In this document: one piece after another, positions 16,237-24,939 of the stretch
Position numbering within the stretch: the first letter of the stretch is position 1
How the letters are laid out: every line of letters begins with the position of its first letter
Origin: Geobacter sp.
GTDB lineage: Bacteria > Desulfobacterota > Desulfuromonadia > Geobacterales > Pseudopelobacteraceae
NCBI GenBank assembly: GCA_009684515.1
Contig: WKKS01000001.1
Location: forward strand, 682,001-746,000
Reading direction: 5' to 3'
Length of the DNA: 64,000 bases
Program-made: the position numbers and the translations under genes
The notes under the pieces: model-generated
Seen by the model: only the letters and a program-made list of their open reading frames with translations
What the model was told of the DNA's origin: nothing
Databases searched by the model: none

Positions 16237-16935
16237 TCAGATCGCCTTGCGCCAGGCAAGACGTCCTTCCAGCCAGCGGGACAGGGAAGTGAAGGCGTAG
16301 CAGAGGATAAAATAGACAACGGCGATAAAGACGAAGATTTCGGTCGGAAAAGCCATGGTGCGGTTGTTGATCTGGGTCGCCACATGGGTCAGTTCGGATA
16401 CGCCGACAATGAAGGCCAGCGAAGTGTCCTTGATCAGTGATACGAACTGGTTGACGAAGGAGGGGATCATATTGCGCAACCCCTGCGGCAGAACGATGTA
16501 GCGCATGGCCTGCCAGTGGGTCAGCCCGGTCGAGATGGCCGCCTCGGTCTGCCCCTTGGGGATGCCGTCGATGCCTGCCACGACGATACGTGACATATAG
16601 GCCGAGGTAAAAAGAGTCAGCGCCATGATGACGGTATTATTCTCCGCTACCTTGCCGAACAGGGCCGGCATCAGGAAGTACATCCAGAAGATGACCATCA
16701 GTAGCGGCATGCCGCGTATCAGGTTGATGAAGGCCAGGGCCGGATAGCGTATGATCGACATTCGCGAGATGCTGAGAAGTCCCAGAATCAGTCCGCCAAA
16801 GAAGGAAAGGATACAGGAGATCACCGCCAGATACAGCGTCAGGCCGACGCCCCCCAGGGGACCATGCGGAAAACGACCGATCATGAAGTAGGTGAAGTTG
16901 TCGGATATGACCGATATGTTAAAGAATTGTTCCAT
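16237..16935 (-). CDS. polar amino-acid ABC transporter permease (GltK-like)
   Basis: 232 residues, His/Glu/Gln/Arg opine class permease. Shows GVGLTLYLAVISCILSF at the N-terminus, FINLIRGMPLLMVIFWMYF, and the ATPase-contact loop EAAISTGLTHWQAMRYIVLPQGLRNMIP (EAA motif). Second of two permeases, one base from the first. Inner membrane. Confidence 0.93.
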   Translation of the reverse strand: MEQFFNISVISDNFTYFMIGRFPHGPLGGVGLTLYLAVISCILSFFGGLILGLLSISRMSIIRYPALAFINLIRGMPLLMVIFWMYFLMPALFGKVAENNTVIMALTLFTSAYMSRIVVAGIDGIPKGQTEAAISTGLTHWQAMRYIVLPQGLRNMIPSFVNQFVSLIKDTSLAFIVGVSELTHVATQINNRTMAFPTEIFVFIAVVYFILCYAFTSLSRWLEGRLAWRKAI

Positions 16936-16936
16936 A

Positions 16937-17686
16937 TCAGGCCGCCTTGTGTGCGTTCAGTACTTTTTCGTTATAGACATTTACCAGGACGGTTATGATG
17001 ATCGAAAGCGCCAGATAGACTACGGTTGCCGCCGTAAAGGCTTCAAACCCCTTGAAGGTGTAGCTCTCCACCTGACGGGCCTGGTAGGTCATCTCCATTA
17101 CGCCAATGGTCATGGCCAGCGATGAGTTTTTGGCCACATTCAGGAACTGGTTGACCAACGGCGGAATAGTTATCCGTACAGCCTGCGGCAGGATGATGTA
17201 CTGCATCGAGCGCAGATACGAGAACCCGGCGCTGCGAGCCGCTTCCATCTGTTCTCTCGGGATCGAGAGCACACCGGAGCGGATATCTTCGGCGATAAAA
17301 GCCGAGGTATAGATGGTCAGGGCGATGGCGGCGGCGGCGAATTCAAAACCGGTTTCGTTGAGCCAGTCGTTAATAAAAACCGGCAGAATTTTGTAGGAGC
17401 CGAAATACCAGAAGAAAATCTGGACCAACAACGGCGTGTTGCGGAAAAATTCAAGATAGGCGAGCGCTAACCAGCGGATCGGCTTGCTGTGCGCCATGCG
17501 CATGACAGCAATCAGCAGACCCAGCAGGAAGGCCATCACGATCGACACGGCCGACAATTTGAGCGTTGTCACCAAGCCGGATACGAGCCAGTCGAAATAC
17601 TGCCCGGAAGTTATGATTGACCAGTCAAAAGTGTAGTTGAGCACGGGTAAGCCTTTGGGCGGGCCAGAGTTCAAAAGAGGCTGCAC
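16937..17686 (-). CDS. polar amino-acid ABC transporter permease (GltJ-like)
   Basis: 249 residues with an extended N-terminus (FDWSIITSGQYFDWLVSGLVTTLKLSAVSIV). FFRNTPLLVQIFFWYFG, then EAARSAGFSYLRSMQYIILPQAVRITIPPLVNQ with the EAA loop. Partner of the permease that follows; the pair with the upstream binding protein and the ATPase gives a four-part glutamate/aspartate-type importer. Confidence 0.93.
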   Translation of the reverse strand: MQPLLNSGPPKGLPVLNYTFDWSIITSGQYFDWLVSGLVTTLKLSAVSIVMAFLLGLLIAVMRMAHSKPIRWLALAYLEFFRNTPLLVQIFFWYFGSYKILPVFINDWLNETGFEFAAAAIALTIYTSAFIAEDIRSGVLSIPREQMEAARSAGFSYLRSMQYIILPQAVRITIPPLVNQFLNVAKNSSLAMTIGVMEMTYQARQVESYTFKGFEAFTAATVVYLALSIIITVLVNVYNEKVLNAHKAA

Positions 17687-17712
17687 TCTCCTGAACTCTG
17701 CCCGTTAATTCT

Positions 17713-18528
17713 TTACTTTCCAGCTGTGATCTTGAATGTACGCTCCAGGTGGTACTGGGTGTGGGGACCGAACCATTTGTCAAAAATGGCTTTGGCTTCG
17801 CCGCTCTTTTCCATTTCAAGAAGGGTTTTGTTGACAAAATTTACAAAATTCGTATCGCCCTTGCGCATGCCGAGCCCATAAGGCTCATCAGAAATCTGCA
17901 GGTTCGGGATTTCATACTGGGCCTTGTTGGGGGCTTTGGACAGGATTCCGGCCAGAATTGCTTCATCGGTTGTTACTGCCGATACCTTGCCCTGAATCAA
18001 CGCAAGGAACGCCTGGGGATAGTCATCAAAGGAGAGTATGGTTGCAGATGGAATCGCCTTGGCAACATTCTGCTCCGATGTCGAACCCTTGGCGGTACCA
18101 ATCCGCTTTCCTTCCAGATCCTTCAGGCTTTTTACAGTACCTTTTTTGGTGATGAATTTCTGTCCGGTGAGGAAATAAGCGTGGCTGAAATCAATAACCT
18201 TGGCTCGGTCGGCATTCTTGGTCATGGTAGCGGCAATGATGTCGATATGGCTTTCCTGCAGCTGCGGCATACGGCTGGCAGAGGTGACCGGCTTCAGTTC
18301 TACTCTTACACCCATTTTCTTGGCTATGGCGTTGACAAAATCAATGTCGTATCCGACGATTCGGCGGCTGGCTTCGTCAATGTAACCGAATGGCGGCAGG
18401 GAATCTTTTACACCGGCAACCAGCACGCCCTTTTTCTTTGCGTCAACCAGCGTATCGTTTGCCAGGGCTGCCTTGGCGGTGATCGCGGCCAGAGCCGTAA
18501 TCATGAACAGTGTTACAAGTTTTTTCAT
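17713..18528 (-). CDS. periplasmic amino-acid-binding protein (SBP family 3)
   Basis: 271 residues. Signal peptide MKKLVTLFMITALAAITAKAALA. The fold signatures are LPPFGYIDEASRRIVGYDIDFVNAIAKKMG, which includes the GxDxD/E region, ITSASRMPQLQ-type segment with Arg for the ligand alpha-carboxylate, and IDIIAATMTKNADRAKVIDFS. Likely ligands are glutamate, aspartate or another polar amino acid; I cannot choose. A GGAGGAA site precedes the start. Between the ATPase and permease genes. Confidence 0.93.
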   Translation of the reverse strand: MKKLVTLFMITALAAITAKAALANDTLVDAKKKGVLVAGVKDSLPPFGYIDEASRRIVGYDIDFVNAIAKKMGVRVELKPVTSASRMPQLQESHIDIIAATMTKNADRAKVIDFSHAYFLTGQKFITKKGTVKSLKDLEGKRIGTAKGSTSEQNVAKAIPSATILSFDDYPQAFLALIQGKVSAVTTDEAILAGILSKAPNKAQYEIPNLQISDEPYGLGMRKGDTNFVNFVNKTLLEMEKSGEAKAIFDKWFGPHTQYHLERTFKITAGK

Positions 18529-18574
18529 TTTTGTTCCTCCTTTTGGTTTGGTGTGAATCGCCGGAAAACCGGAG

Positions 18575-19321
18575 TCAGGGACATTCGCACTGCATCGGTG
18601 TCAAAAGTTGGCGCAGGAACTGCTGGGCCCGCTCATGTTGCGGGTTGCCGAAAAATTCGTTGGGCGGAGCCTCTTCCAGTATCACACCGTAATCCATGAA
18701 GACCACCCGATGGGCAACTTCGCGGGCAAAACCCATTTCGTGAGTGACAACCACCATGGTCATACCGGAGCGGGCCAAATCCTTCATGACCGCCAGAACC
18801 TCACCGATCATCTCCGGATCAAGGGCCGAAGTCGGTTCGTCAAACAGCATGATCCGTGGCTGCATTGCCAGCCCGCGGGCGATGGCGACGCGCTGTTGCT
18901 GCCCCCCAGAGAGCTGAAGCGGGTAAGCATCCCGCTTTTCAGCCAGACCGACTCTTTCCAGAAGCGCCATGGCCTGTTCTTCAGCCTCCGCCTTGGGTGT
19001 TTTGCGAATCTTGATCGGCGCCAGCGTGATATTGTTGATAACGGAAAGATGAGGATAGAGATTGAACTGTTGAAAGACGAAGCCAACCTCGGCCCGCAGC
19101 TTGTTAATGTCAGTCTTTTTGTCGGACAGATCCATGCCGTCAACAATCAAGGTACCTTCGTTGATCGGTTCAAGCTGGTTGATGGTGCGAATCAGGGTGG
19201 ATTTTCCTGAGCCCGACGGGCCGCAAACGACCAGAACTTCGCCCGGAGTAACGTGAAGGTTGATGTCGTTGAGGACATGCAGATTTTTAAACCACTTATG
19301 CACACCTTTGAAGGTGATCAT
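18575..19321 (-). CDS. amino-acid ABC transporter ATP-binding protein (GltL/GlnQ-like)
   Basis: 248 residues. Walker [20 protein letters not shown]-loop [18 protein letters not shown], signature [19 protein letters not shown], Walker [20 protein letters not shown], and the His switch [16 protein letters not shown]. First gene of the operon on the minus strand: ATPase, binding protein, two permeases and possibly the TSUP exporter. Confidence 0.95.
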   Translation of the reverse strand: MITFKGVHKWFKNLHVLNDINLHVTPGEVLVVCGPSGSGKSTLIRTINQLEPINEGTLIVDGMDLSDKKTDINKLRAEVGFVFQQFNLYPHLSVINNITLAPIKIRKTPKAEAEEQAMALLERVGLAEKRDAYPLQLSGGQQQRVAIARGLAMQPRIMLFDEPTSALDPEMIGEVLAVMKDLARSGMTMVVVTHEMGFAREVAHRVVFMDYGVILEEAPPNEFFGNPQHERAQQFLRQLLTPMQCECP

Positions 19322-19448
19322 CTCATGCGCTCCTGAACTAAGAAATATTCAAACAGTGTTAGCAATGTGAATAATTTTATAACACGCAAAGTGGATGAGT
19401 TCAACCTTGAACGGCAGATTTATTAATTAACCATACAAAAAATGCGGG

Positions 19449-20213
19449 TCACTTTTTGTTTGGCCAGTAACTTCCGCCAACCAATGTTGCCGTGATACTG
19501 CCAATTCTGACTTTGGATTTCATCTGGACCGGTATGCGACGCTCATCATCGGTCAGCCAGATGAACATGTCGCCGGTGCGGGCAAAGATCCCCTCAAATT
19601 TCAGAACCGGCTTGATTACGACGGTCTTGAATCTGCCCAGCGGCGTCTCGATCTCTTCACGGCGCAGCACCTGCACTTCGGTGTTCCAGAGTTTTTTACA
19701 GTCAAAAATGTCTATAAAGTAGGAAGCGCCGACCTTGAGTGGAACAGAGCGAAAGTAGAAAAAGCTGGAAAGAGTATCGTAGGTTTTTGGAGTTATCTTG
19801 CTGGTGATTTCGCTCTTTTTGAGGAAGTCTTTGGTTGTGACCTCCAGCTTCTGGCGGTCAAACGCGGCATCTTTCTGGAAACGGGTCCATCCTTCACGGA
19901 TCCTCTCGCGATAAAGCCGCGGAACGCCAATATCGTTCGGGGGAGCCCCTGAGATCAGGATCGACTCGATCCGATCTTCAACCGGGAAGAACAGATTGAG
20001 CCAGTCTGCCGATTTTGCTGTGGAAACGATGTGTATCTCGTCTCCAACCTGTTTGACTTCCTGAACAGCGCGGCCGGCCGGTATGCCGGTGTATGAAACC
20101 TCGAACTCCAACCGTTCCGGAATCGGGAATGCGGAAACAACTGTTGACAATACAAACAGCAATACCACAGAGGTCAGGAAAGCGGCTATCCGGGAATGTT
20201 GTCTTTCAAGCAT
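19449..20213 (-). CDS. DUF3108 periplasmic protein
   Basis: 254 residues with a signal segment (RIAAFLTSVVLLFVLSTVVSA). DUF3108 features: LEFEVSYTGIPAGRAVQEV, VEDRIESILISG, FFYFRSVPLKVGASYFIDIFDCKK, RREEIETPLGRFKTVVIKP and FIWLTDDERRIPVQMKSKVRIGSI. The family has a beta-rich lipocalin-like fold of unknown job. It precedes nothing in an obvious operon; 127 bases lie between its stop and the ABC ATPase gene. Confidence 0.88.
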   Translation of the reverse strand: MLERQHSRIAAFLTSVVLLFVLSTVVSAFPIPERLEFEVSYTGIPAGRAVQEVKQVGDEIHIVSTAKSADWLNLFFPVEDRIESILISGAPPNDIGVPRLYRERIREGWTRFQKDAAFDRQKLEVTTKDFLKKSEITSKITPKTYDTLSSFFYFRSVPLKVGASYFIDIFDCKKLWNTEVQVLRREEIETPLGRFKTVVIKPVLKFEGIFARTGDMFIWLTDDERRIPVQMKSKVRIGSITATLVGGSYWPNKK

Positions 20214-20257
20214 TTCCTGCCCCCTGTCATTTATCGGAATCGATTCAGGCGACCTGA

Positions 20258-20632
20258 TTACGCCTGCCCGCCGGCCTGGGTTTCTTCAAAGGCGGCGCGG
20301 GCCTTATGCATCTCTTCCATTTCGCGCAGTTTATCACCCATCCAGGCATGAAATACGCGGGCGTTTTCGTAACTCATAACGACGCCGGTATCAATGAAAC
20401 GCACCATGCTGCTGGCCAGGTCTTTTGGCTCAACTTCCGTTTCACGTCCAATGGCCCCCTCGGCGGTTATTTCGTGGGTAATTGACTCGGGGAGCGGCTG
20501 GCGCTCCAGGTAAAAGTTTATCACCATCTCGCCGCGCGGTGAAAAACCGCCCTGTGCTCCATTAACATACGAAGGGTTGTAGCCATAATTGAATACATAT
20601 TTGAATTTCAGTTCAGGTTTCTTGCTGCTCAT
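20258..20632 (-). CDS. conserved hypothetical protein, DUF3467-like
   Basis: 124 residues, no signal peptide. KYVFNYGYNPSYVNGAQGGFSPRGEMVINFYLERQ faintly recalls DUF3467 (a YANxxxI...F strand pattern), followed by MVRFIDTGVVMSYENARVFHAWMGDKLREME, a helical part resembling a small regulator. I do not recognise it with certainty. It stands 45 bases upstream of the DUF3108 gene and may share its transcript. Confidence 0.6.
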   Translation of the reverse strand: MSSKKPELKFKYVFNYGYNPSYVNGAQGGFSPRGEMVINFYLERQPLPESITHEITAEGAIGRETEVEPKDLASSMVRFIDTGVVMSYENARVFHAWMGDKLREMEEMHKARAAFEETQAGGQA

Positions 20633-20729
20633 TGTAACTGCTCCTTTGGTAAAATAATCGGCGGGGTATAAGCGCCTGTTGGAATGTACTATTTACCTAT
20701 CACAACCGGCACCGCAGGAAAAGAATTTC

Positions 20730-20779
20730 TTGCATTTTGCCACGGCCATGATCTATAAAAGACAAAATCAGTCTTTTAT
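20730..20779 (+). promoter_or_regulatory. promoter with overlapping 9-bp inverted repeat
   Basis: -35 TTGCAT (20730-20735), 18-base spacer, -10 TATAAA (20754-20759). ATAAAAGAC (20755-20763) and GTCTTTTAT (20771-20779) form a perfect inverted repeat across the -10 and transcription start, just before GGGGAG of the next gene. Likely operator for an unknown repressor. Confidence 0.6.
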
Positions 20780-20796
20780 GAAAGGGGAGTTTTGTG

Positions 20797-21558
20797 ATGA
20801 AGAAAATGCGGATCGGTTTTGTTGTCTTGTCAATCGCGATTTTTGCTGCCAGCGCTGCATTTGCCGGTGAATCTCTGCCCAGGGTTCTTTTTGACCAGGG
20901 ACACGCCCAGCAATTTCTGATCGAGGAAAAGGGAGAGCTTCAACTGTCCAAACTGGCGGATATAATTCGTGGCAAGGGCGCTTTGGTTTCATCAACTGCC
21001 GCACCCTTGAACGACCAGGCACTTCAGGGGATAACGGCTCTGGTAATATCCGGACCGTTTGCATCCCTGCAACCCGAGGAAGTGGAAGCGGTGAGCCGCT
21101 TCATTGAGAAAGGGGGACGTCTGGCGGCCATGCTGCATATCGGCGCGCCTCTGGCGGGACTGCTGGCCAAACTGGACATCGACCACTCCAATGCCGTGCT
21201 GCATGACAGGAAGAACATTATCGACAGGGACACCAACTTTATTGTCAAGGATCTGACCACACATCCCCTCTTTACCGGAATCGAGCAATTTTCCCTCTAT
21301 GGAGGATGGGCCCTGAAATACGGCAAGGAAGGCGCTCCGATTGCCCGCACTTCTCCTGAAGCCTGGGTTGACCTGGACGGAGACAAACAGTTCTCAAAAA
21401 ATGATGCGGTCGGATCTTTTGCCGTAGTCATCGCCGGTCCGCATGGCAAGGGAGACTTTGTAATTTTCGGCGATGATGCGATTTTCCAGAATCGTTATCT
21501 TGACGGAGACAACAGTAAACTGGCGGCAAACCTGGCGGCGCTTTTGACAGGACATTAG
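20797..21558 (+). CDS. secreted DUF4350-like protein
   Basis: 253 residues from ATG 20797 (GGGGAG seven bases upstream). Signal peptide MKKMRIGFVVLSIAIFAASAAFA. Rossmann-like glutamine-amidotransferase-type fold in the remainder: RVLFDQGHAQQFLIEEKGEL, ALVISGPFASLQPEEVEAVSRFIEKGGRLAAML, and GKGDFVIFGDDAIFQNRYL. This resembles the DUF4350/GldG-like periplasmic domain; no active-site Cys is seen. Well-formed promoter with a palindrome upstream. Role unknown. Confidence 0.7.
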   Translation: MKKMRIGFVVLSIAIFAASAAFAGESLPRVLFDQGHAQQFLIEEKGELQLSKLADIIRGKGALVSSTAAPLNDQALQGITALVISGPFASLQPEEVEAVSRFIEKGGRLAAMLHIGAPLAGLLAKLDIDHSNAVLHDRKNIIDRDTNFIVKDLTTHPLFTGIEQFSLYGGWALKYGKEGAPIARTSPEAWVDLDGDKQFSKNDAVGSFAVVIAGPHGKGDFVIFGDDAIFQNRYLDGDNSKLAANLAALLTGH

Positions 21559-21580
21559 AAGTGTTATACTGCAAATGTTG

Positions 21581-21608
21581 TTGACATTTATCTGTTTTAT
21601 TTTATAAA
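21581..21608 (+). promoter_or_regulatory. promoter of the ComEA-like gene
   Basis: TTGACA (21581-21586), 16-base spacer, TATAAA (21603-21608), 33 bases ahead of the ATG. Close to the sigma-70 consensus. Confidence 0.7.
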
Positions 21609-21640
21609 TGGACCATAATACAATTCACAAGGAGGATAAA

Positions 21641-22087
21641 ATGAAAAATTGTTTTACTAAATCAGTTGTGATAGCGGCAGCTCTGATGTTGTCAACCAGC
21701 TTGGCTTTTGCCGCTGAGGTCAAGGTTAACCCGGCAGATGCGACCGGCGCAGCCAAGGGTGCCGCAGCGAAAACCAAGGCTGGAGCCAAGGCCGCAGTCG
21801 CCGACACCAAAGCTTCTGCCGTTGCTACAAAGGATGCCGCAAAGGGAACAGCCAAAGGCGCAGTAGCAGACACAAAGAACGCTGCCAAATCCAAGATTGT
21901 CGACATCAACACCGCCACTGATGCCGAGCTGAAAGCAATTCCAGGAATCGGCGACTCCTATGCCGCCAAGATCATCGCTGGCCGCCCTTACGCCAACAAG
22001 GGGCAGCTCAAGACACGCAACGTGCTCCCCGGTCCGGTCTATGAGAAAGTCAAAGATCAGCTTGTAGCCAAGCAGGTCAAAAAGTAA
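21641..22087 (+). CDS. secreted helix-hairpin-helix protein (ComEA-like) with Ala/Lys-rich linker
   Basis: 148 residues from ATG 21641 with AAGGAGG upstream. Signal peptide MKNCFTKSVVIAAALMLSTSLAFA. Residues about 30-85 are a low-complexity Ala/Lys/Thr stretch with repeated GAA/AVADTK/KDAAKGTAKG units like histone H1 tails or LEA segments. Residues about 88-148 are a helix-hairpin-helix pair: VDINTATDAELKAIPGIGDSYAAKIIAGRPY, KGQLKTRNVLPGPVYEKVKDQL. ComEA relatives bind DNA at the cell surface, and the basic linker would also favour DNA. Own promoter and terminator; single-gene unit. Confidence 0.85.
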   Translation: MKNCFTKSVVIAAALMLSTSLAFAAEVKVNPADATGAAKGAAAKTKAGAKAAVADTKASAVATKDAAKGTAKGAVADTKNAAKSKIVDINTATDAELKAIPGIGDSYAAKIIAGRPYANKGQLKTRNVLPGPVYEKVKDQLVAKQVKK

Positions 22088-22116
22088 GGCAATACATTTA
22101 GGAAAGAGAAGTCAGG

Positions 22117-22148
22117 ACGGGGTATCCGGTGCGGGTACCCCGTTTTTT
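22117..22148 (+). terminator. intrinsic terminator after the ComEA-like gene
   Basis: ACGGGGTA / TACCCCGT stem with a 10-base loop, followed by six T. Thirty bases past the stop codon. Confidence 0.85.
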
Positions 22149-22167
22149 GTTACCCCGCCGTGTAAAC

Positions 22168-22197
22168 TTGACTTATTCACGGGATACCTGCTAATCT
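22168..22197 (+). promoter_or_regulatory. hpnJ promoter
   Basis: TTGACT (22168-22173), 18-base spacer, TAATCT (22192-22197), 31 bases before the ATG of hpnJ; AAGGAG site follows. Confidence 0.6.
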
Positions 22198-22227
22198 GTT
22201 CCATTTTTAAGCAGATAAGGAGCAGTA

Positions 22228-23658
22228 ATGAAACCGCTATTTTTGAATCCCCCGACCTTTGAAGACTTTGATGGCGGCGCCGGTGCGCGCTATCAGGCTT
22301 CCCGCGAGGTAACATCTTTCTGGTACCCGACCTGGCTCTGTTTTCCAGCCGCCATGATCGAAGGCAGCCGCGTGGTTGATGCACCGGTGCAGAAGTTCGA
22401 TCTTGAAAAATGCCTGGAAATCGCCAAGGGCTTCGATATGGTGGTCATGTACACATCCACCCCGACCCTGATGATCGACATCGAAACCGCCCGCCGCATC
22501 AAAGCGGTTAAGCCCGAAATCGTAACCGTGCTGACAGGACCGCATGTAACCATACTGCCTGAAGAAACTTTGAAGGCCGGAAAAGGCGTTATCGACATCG
22601 TCTGCCGCGGTGAATTCGACTATTCCACCAAAGAGTTGTGCGAAGGACGCAGTTGGGACAAGGTTGACGGCATCAGCTTTGTACAGGATGGAATAACCGT
22701 CCACACTCCCGACCGGCCGATGATCGAAGATCTGGACGCGCTCCCTTTTGTAGCGCCGATCTACAAGCGCGATCTGCCGATCTCGGAATACGTCATTCCG
22801 CACTTCAAAAGCCCCTATGTTTCGATCTACTCCAGTCGCGGTTGCCCATCCAAGTGCATCTACTGCCTCTGGCCGCAGACCTTTTCCGGCCAGCGCATGC
22901 GGGTCCGCTCACCTCAAAATGTCTACGAGGAAATCAAGTGGATTGTAGAAAATATCCCGGAAATGAAGGAACTATCCTTCGATGACGACACGTTCAGCGC
23001 CAATCGTCAGCACGCTCAGGAAATCGCACGCCTGATCAAGCCGCTGGGCATTTCCTGGACAATCAATGCCAGGGCAAATACGGATTATGAAACCTTGCGA
23101 ATCATGCGTGAGTGCGGATTGCGGCATGTGGTGGTCGGCTTTGAAAGCGGCAACGCCCAGATTCTCAAAAACATCAAGAAGGGTGTTACCAAGGAACAGG
23201 CGCTCGAATTTTCAAAAAACTGCAAAAAACTCGGTCTTTCCATCCATGGCGCTTTCATCATGGGACTGCCGGGAGAAACCAAGGAAACGATTCAGGAGAC
23301 GATCAAGTTCGCCAAAGATATGGACCTTAATTCGATCCAGGCTTCGTTGGCTTCGCCTTATCCGGGCACTGAGTTTTACGACCTCTGCAAACAGAACGGC
23401 TGGATTTCGTCGGACAACTTCATTGACGATACCGGGCACCAGAAGTGCGTCATCAATTACCCCAACCTCTCCAATACCGAGATATTCAATTCGGTGGAAG
23501 AATTTTACGACAAATTTTATTTCCGTCCCAAATACATCGCACGCAGCATCGGCAGGATGATCGTGAATTCCGAAGAGCGCAAAAAACTGCTCAAGGAAGG
23601 CAAGCAGTACCTGCAGTACATGCGCAAGCGCAAGGAATCCTGCTCCGATTGCAAGTAA
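22228..23658 (+). CDS. hpnJ: hopanoid radical-SAM protein HpnJ
   Basis: 476 residues. N-terminal B12-binding-like Rossmann region (VVMYTSTPTLMIDIETARRIKAVKP), then the radical-SAM cluster motif CPSKCIYC (CX3CX2C) at about residue 210, and the barrel phrases ELSFDDDTFSANRQ and HVVVGFESGNAQILKNIKKG. HpnJ rearranges the amino sugar of bacteriohopanetetrol glucosamine to the cyclitol ether (known from Burkholderia). hpnK follows 25 bases downstream. No hpnI is within the window. Confidence 0.9.
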   Translation: MKPLFLNPPTFEDFDGGAGARYQASREVTSFWYPTWLCFPAAMIEGSRVVDAPVQKFDLEKCLEIAKGFDMVVMYTSTPTLMIDIETARRIKAVKPEIVTVLTGPHVTILPEETLKAGKGVIDIVCRGEFDYSTKELCEGRSWDKVDGISFVQDGITVHTPDRPMIEDLDALPFVAPIYKRDLPISEYVIPHFKSPYVSIYSSRGCPSKCIYCLWPQTFSGQRMRVRSPQNVYEEIKWIVENIPEMKELSFDDDTFSANRQHAQEIARLIKPLGISWTINARANTDYETLRIMRECGLRHVVVGFESGNAQILKNIKKGVTKEQALEFSKNCKKLGLSIHGAFIMGLPGETKETIQETIKFAKDMDLNSIQASLASPYPGTEFYDLCKQNGWISSDNFIDDTGHQKCVINYPNLSNTEIFNSVEEFYDKFYFRPKYIARSIGRMIVNSEERKKLLKEGKQYLQYMRKRKESCSDCK

Positions 23659-23683
23659 CAATCGACATTCAGACCGGCATGCT

Positions 23684-24544
23684 ATGAAACGACTTGTAAT
23701 CACCTCAGACGACTTCGGCCTTTCACCGGGAGTCAACCGGGCAGTGGAGAAGGGGTGGCAGGATGGCCTTCTGACCTGCGCTTCGATCATGCCGGGCGCT
23801 GACGCCTTTGACGAGGCGGTCGCGATTGCCAAACGCAACCCCGGCCTGCAGGTCGGACTGCATCTGACACTGGTGCAGGGTCGATCGGTGCTCCCCCCCG
23901 GCAGCATCCCGGAACTGGTAAACCAGCACGGCTGTTTCACGGACAACCCGGTGTCAGCCGGAATGCGTTACTTTTTCGACAGAGGCCTCTACTGCCAGCT
24001 GAAACGCGAAATCGAAGCCCAGATAACCAGGGTGCTTGATGCCGGGATCCCGCTGACCCATATCGATGGACATCTCAATATCCATATGCATCCCACCGTT
24101 TTTTCGATCCTGGCCGGACTGATGCCCCGTTACGGCATCAGCAGTTTCCGTCTTTCGCAGGAACGCCTGTCACACAATCAGCGTTTCGACAAGACCAGGA
24201 GAATCGGGAAAACTGTCGAACGGATCATTTTCGGATCACTGGCCGACAACGCCCGCCCCAGACTTGACGAACTCAACATCAGTTACGCAGCCGAAGTCAA
24301 GGGGGTGCTGAATTCCGGATGCATGACCGAATCATATATCCTGAATATCATCGAAGATCTGCAGGACGGCCTGACGGAAATTTATTTTCATCCCGGAATT
24401 CTTCCGGATCAGGAAATCACCCGCCGGATGCCGGATTACCGCCACGAGGAGGAGCTGGCCGCCATCACCAGTTCCGCCGTTAAAAACAAACTCACGCAAC
24501 TGAAGATAGCAGTGCAAAATTACCATGGAGAGCTGAAATGCTGA
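23684..24544 (+). CDS. hpnK: hopanoid deacetylase HpnK (YdjC/ChbG family)
   Basis: 286 residues. YdjC metal-site motifs: ITSDDFGLSPGVNRAVEKGW (first Asp pair) and THIDGHLNIHMHP (His triad), GLHLTLVQGRSVLPP, and a C-terminal EIYFHPGILP. In the hopanoid route HpnK removes the acetyl group from BHT-N-acetylglucosamine before HpnJ acts. Overlaps the next gene by 7 bases. Confidence 0.9.
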   Translation: MKRLVITSDDFGLSPGVNRAVEKGWQDGLLTCASIMPGADAFDEAVAIAKRNPGLQVGLHLTLVQGRSVLPPGSIPELVNQHGCFTDNPVSAGMRYFFDRGLYCQLKREIEAQITRVLDAGIPLTHIDGHLNIHMHPTVFSILAGLMPRYGISSFRLSQERLSHNQRFDKTRRIGKTVERIIFGSLADNARPRLDELNISYAAEVKGVLNSGCMTESYILNIIEDLQDGLTEIYFHPGILPDQEITRRMPDYRHEEELAAITSSAVKNKLTQLKIAVQNYHGELKC

Positions 24545-24918
24545 AAACATTGATCGTCATGCTGTTTGCAATTACAGCCGGGGCAGTTGGCGATATTTTT
24601 CTGACACAGGGGATGAGGAGCACCGGCGATATTTCAGCCATGGGCTTCAGACAGATCGTTGACACCGTTTTCAAAGCCCTTACCAACTGGCGCCTGATAC
24701 TTGGCACCGCCATGCAGGCGGTCTATTTCGGGCTCTGGCTGGCGGTGCTTTCCTGGGAAGACCTGTCGGTTGCCCTGCCGCTGCAGGCGCTCAGTTATGT
24801 CGTGGTGGCCTTTCTGGCCCAATGGTATCTGGGAGAAAACGTCAGCCCGATGCGCTGGAGCGGGATCGGCCTGATCTGCATCGGAGTCGCTATGGTAACC
24901 AGAAGCAGTGTTCATTGA
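24538..24918 (+). CDS. EamA-like four-helix membrane protein
   Basis: 126 residues, a half-size drug/metabolite-type transporter. Four helices: LIVMLFAITAGAVGDIFLTQGM, LILGTAMQAVYFGLWLAVL, LPLQALSYVVVAFLAQWYLGE and WSGIGLICIGVAMV. Co-translational overlap with hpnK suggests a task in the hopanoid or lipid-sugar pathway, for instance in flipping a lipid-linked sugar as proposed for ArnE/F-like proteins (inference from size only). Confidence 0.8.
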   Translation: MLKTLIVMLFAITAGAVGDIFLTQGMRSTGDISAMGFRQIVDTVFKALTNWRLILGTAMQAVYFGLWLAVLSWEDLSVALPLQALSYVVVAFLAQWYLGENVSPMRWSGIGLICIGVAMVTRSSVH

Positions 24919-24939
24919 TACAATAGGGGGAACGAAAAT

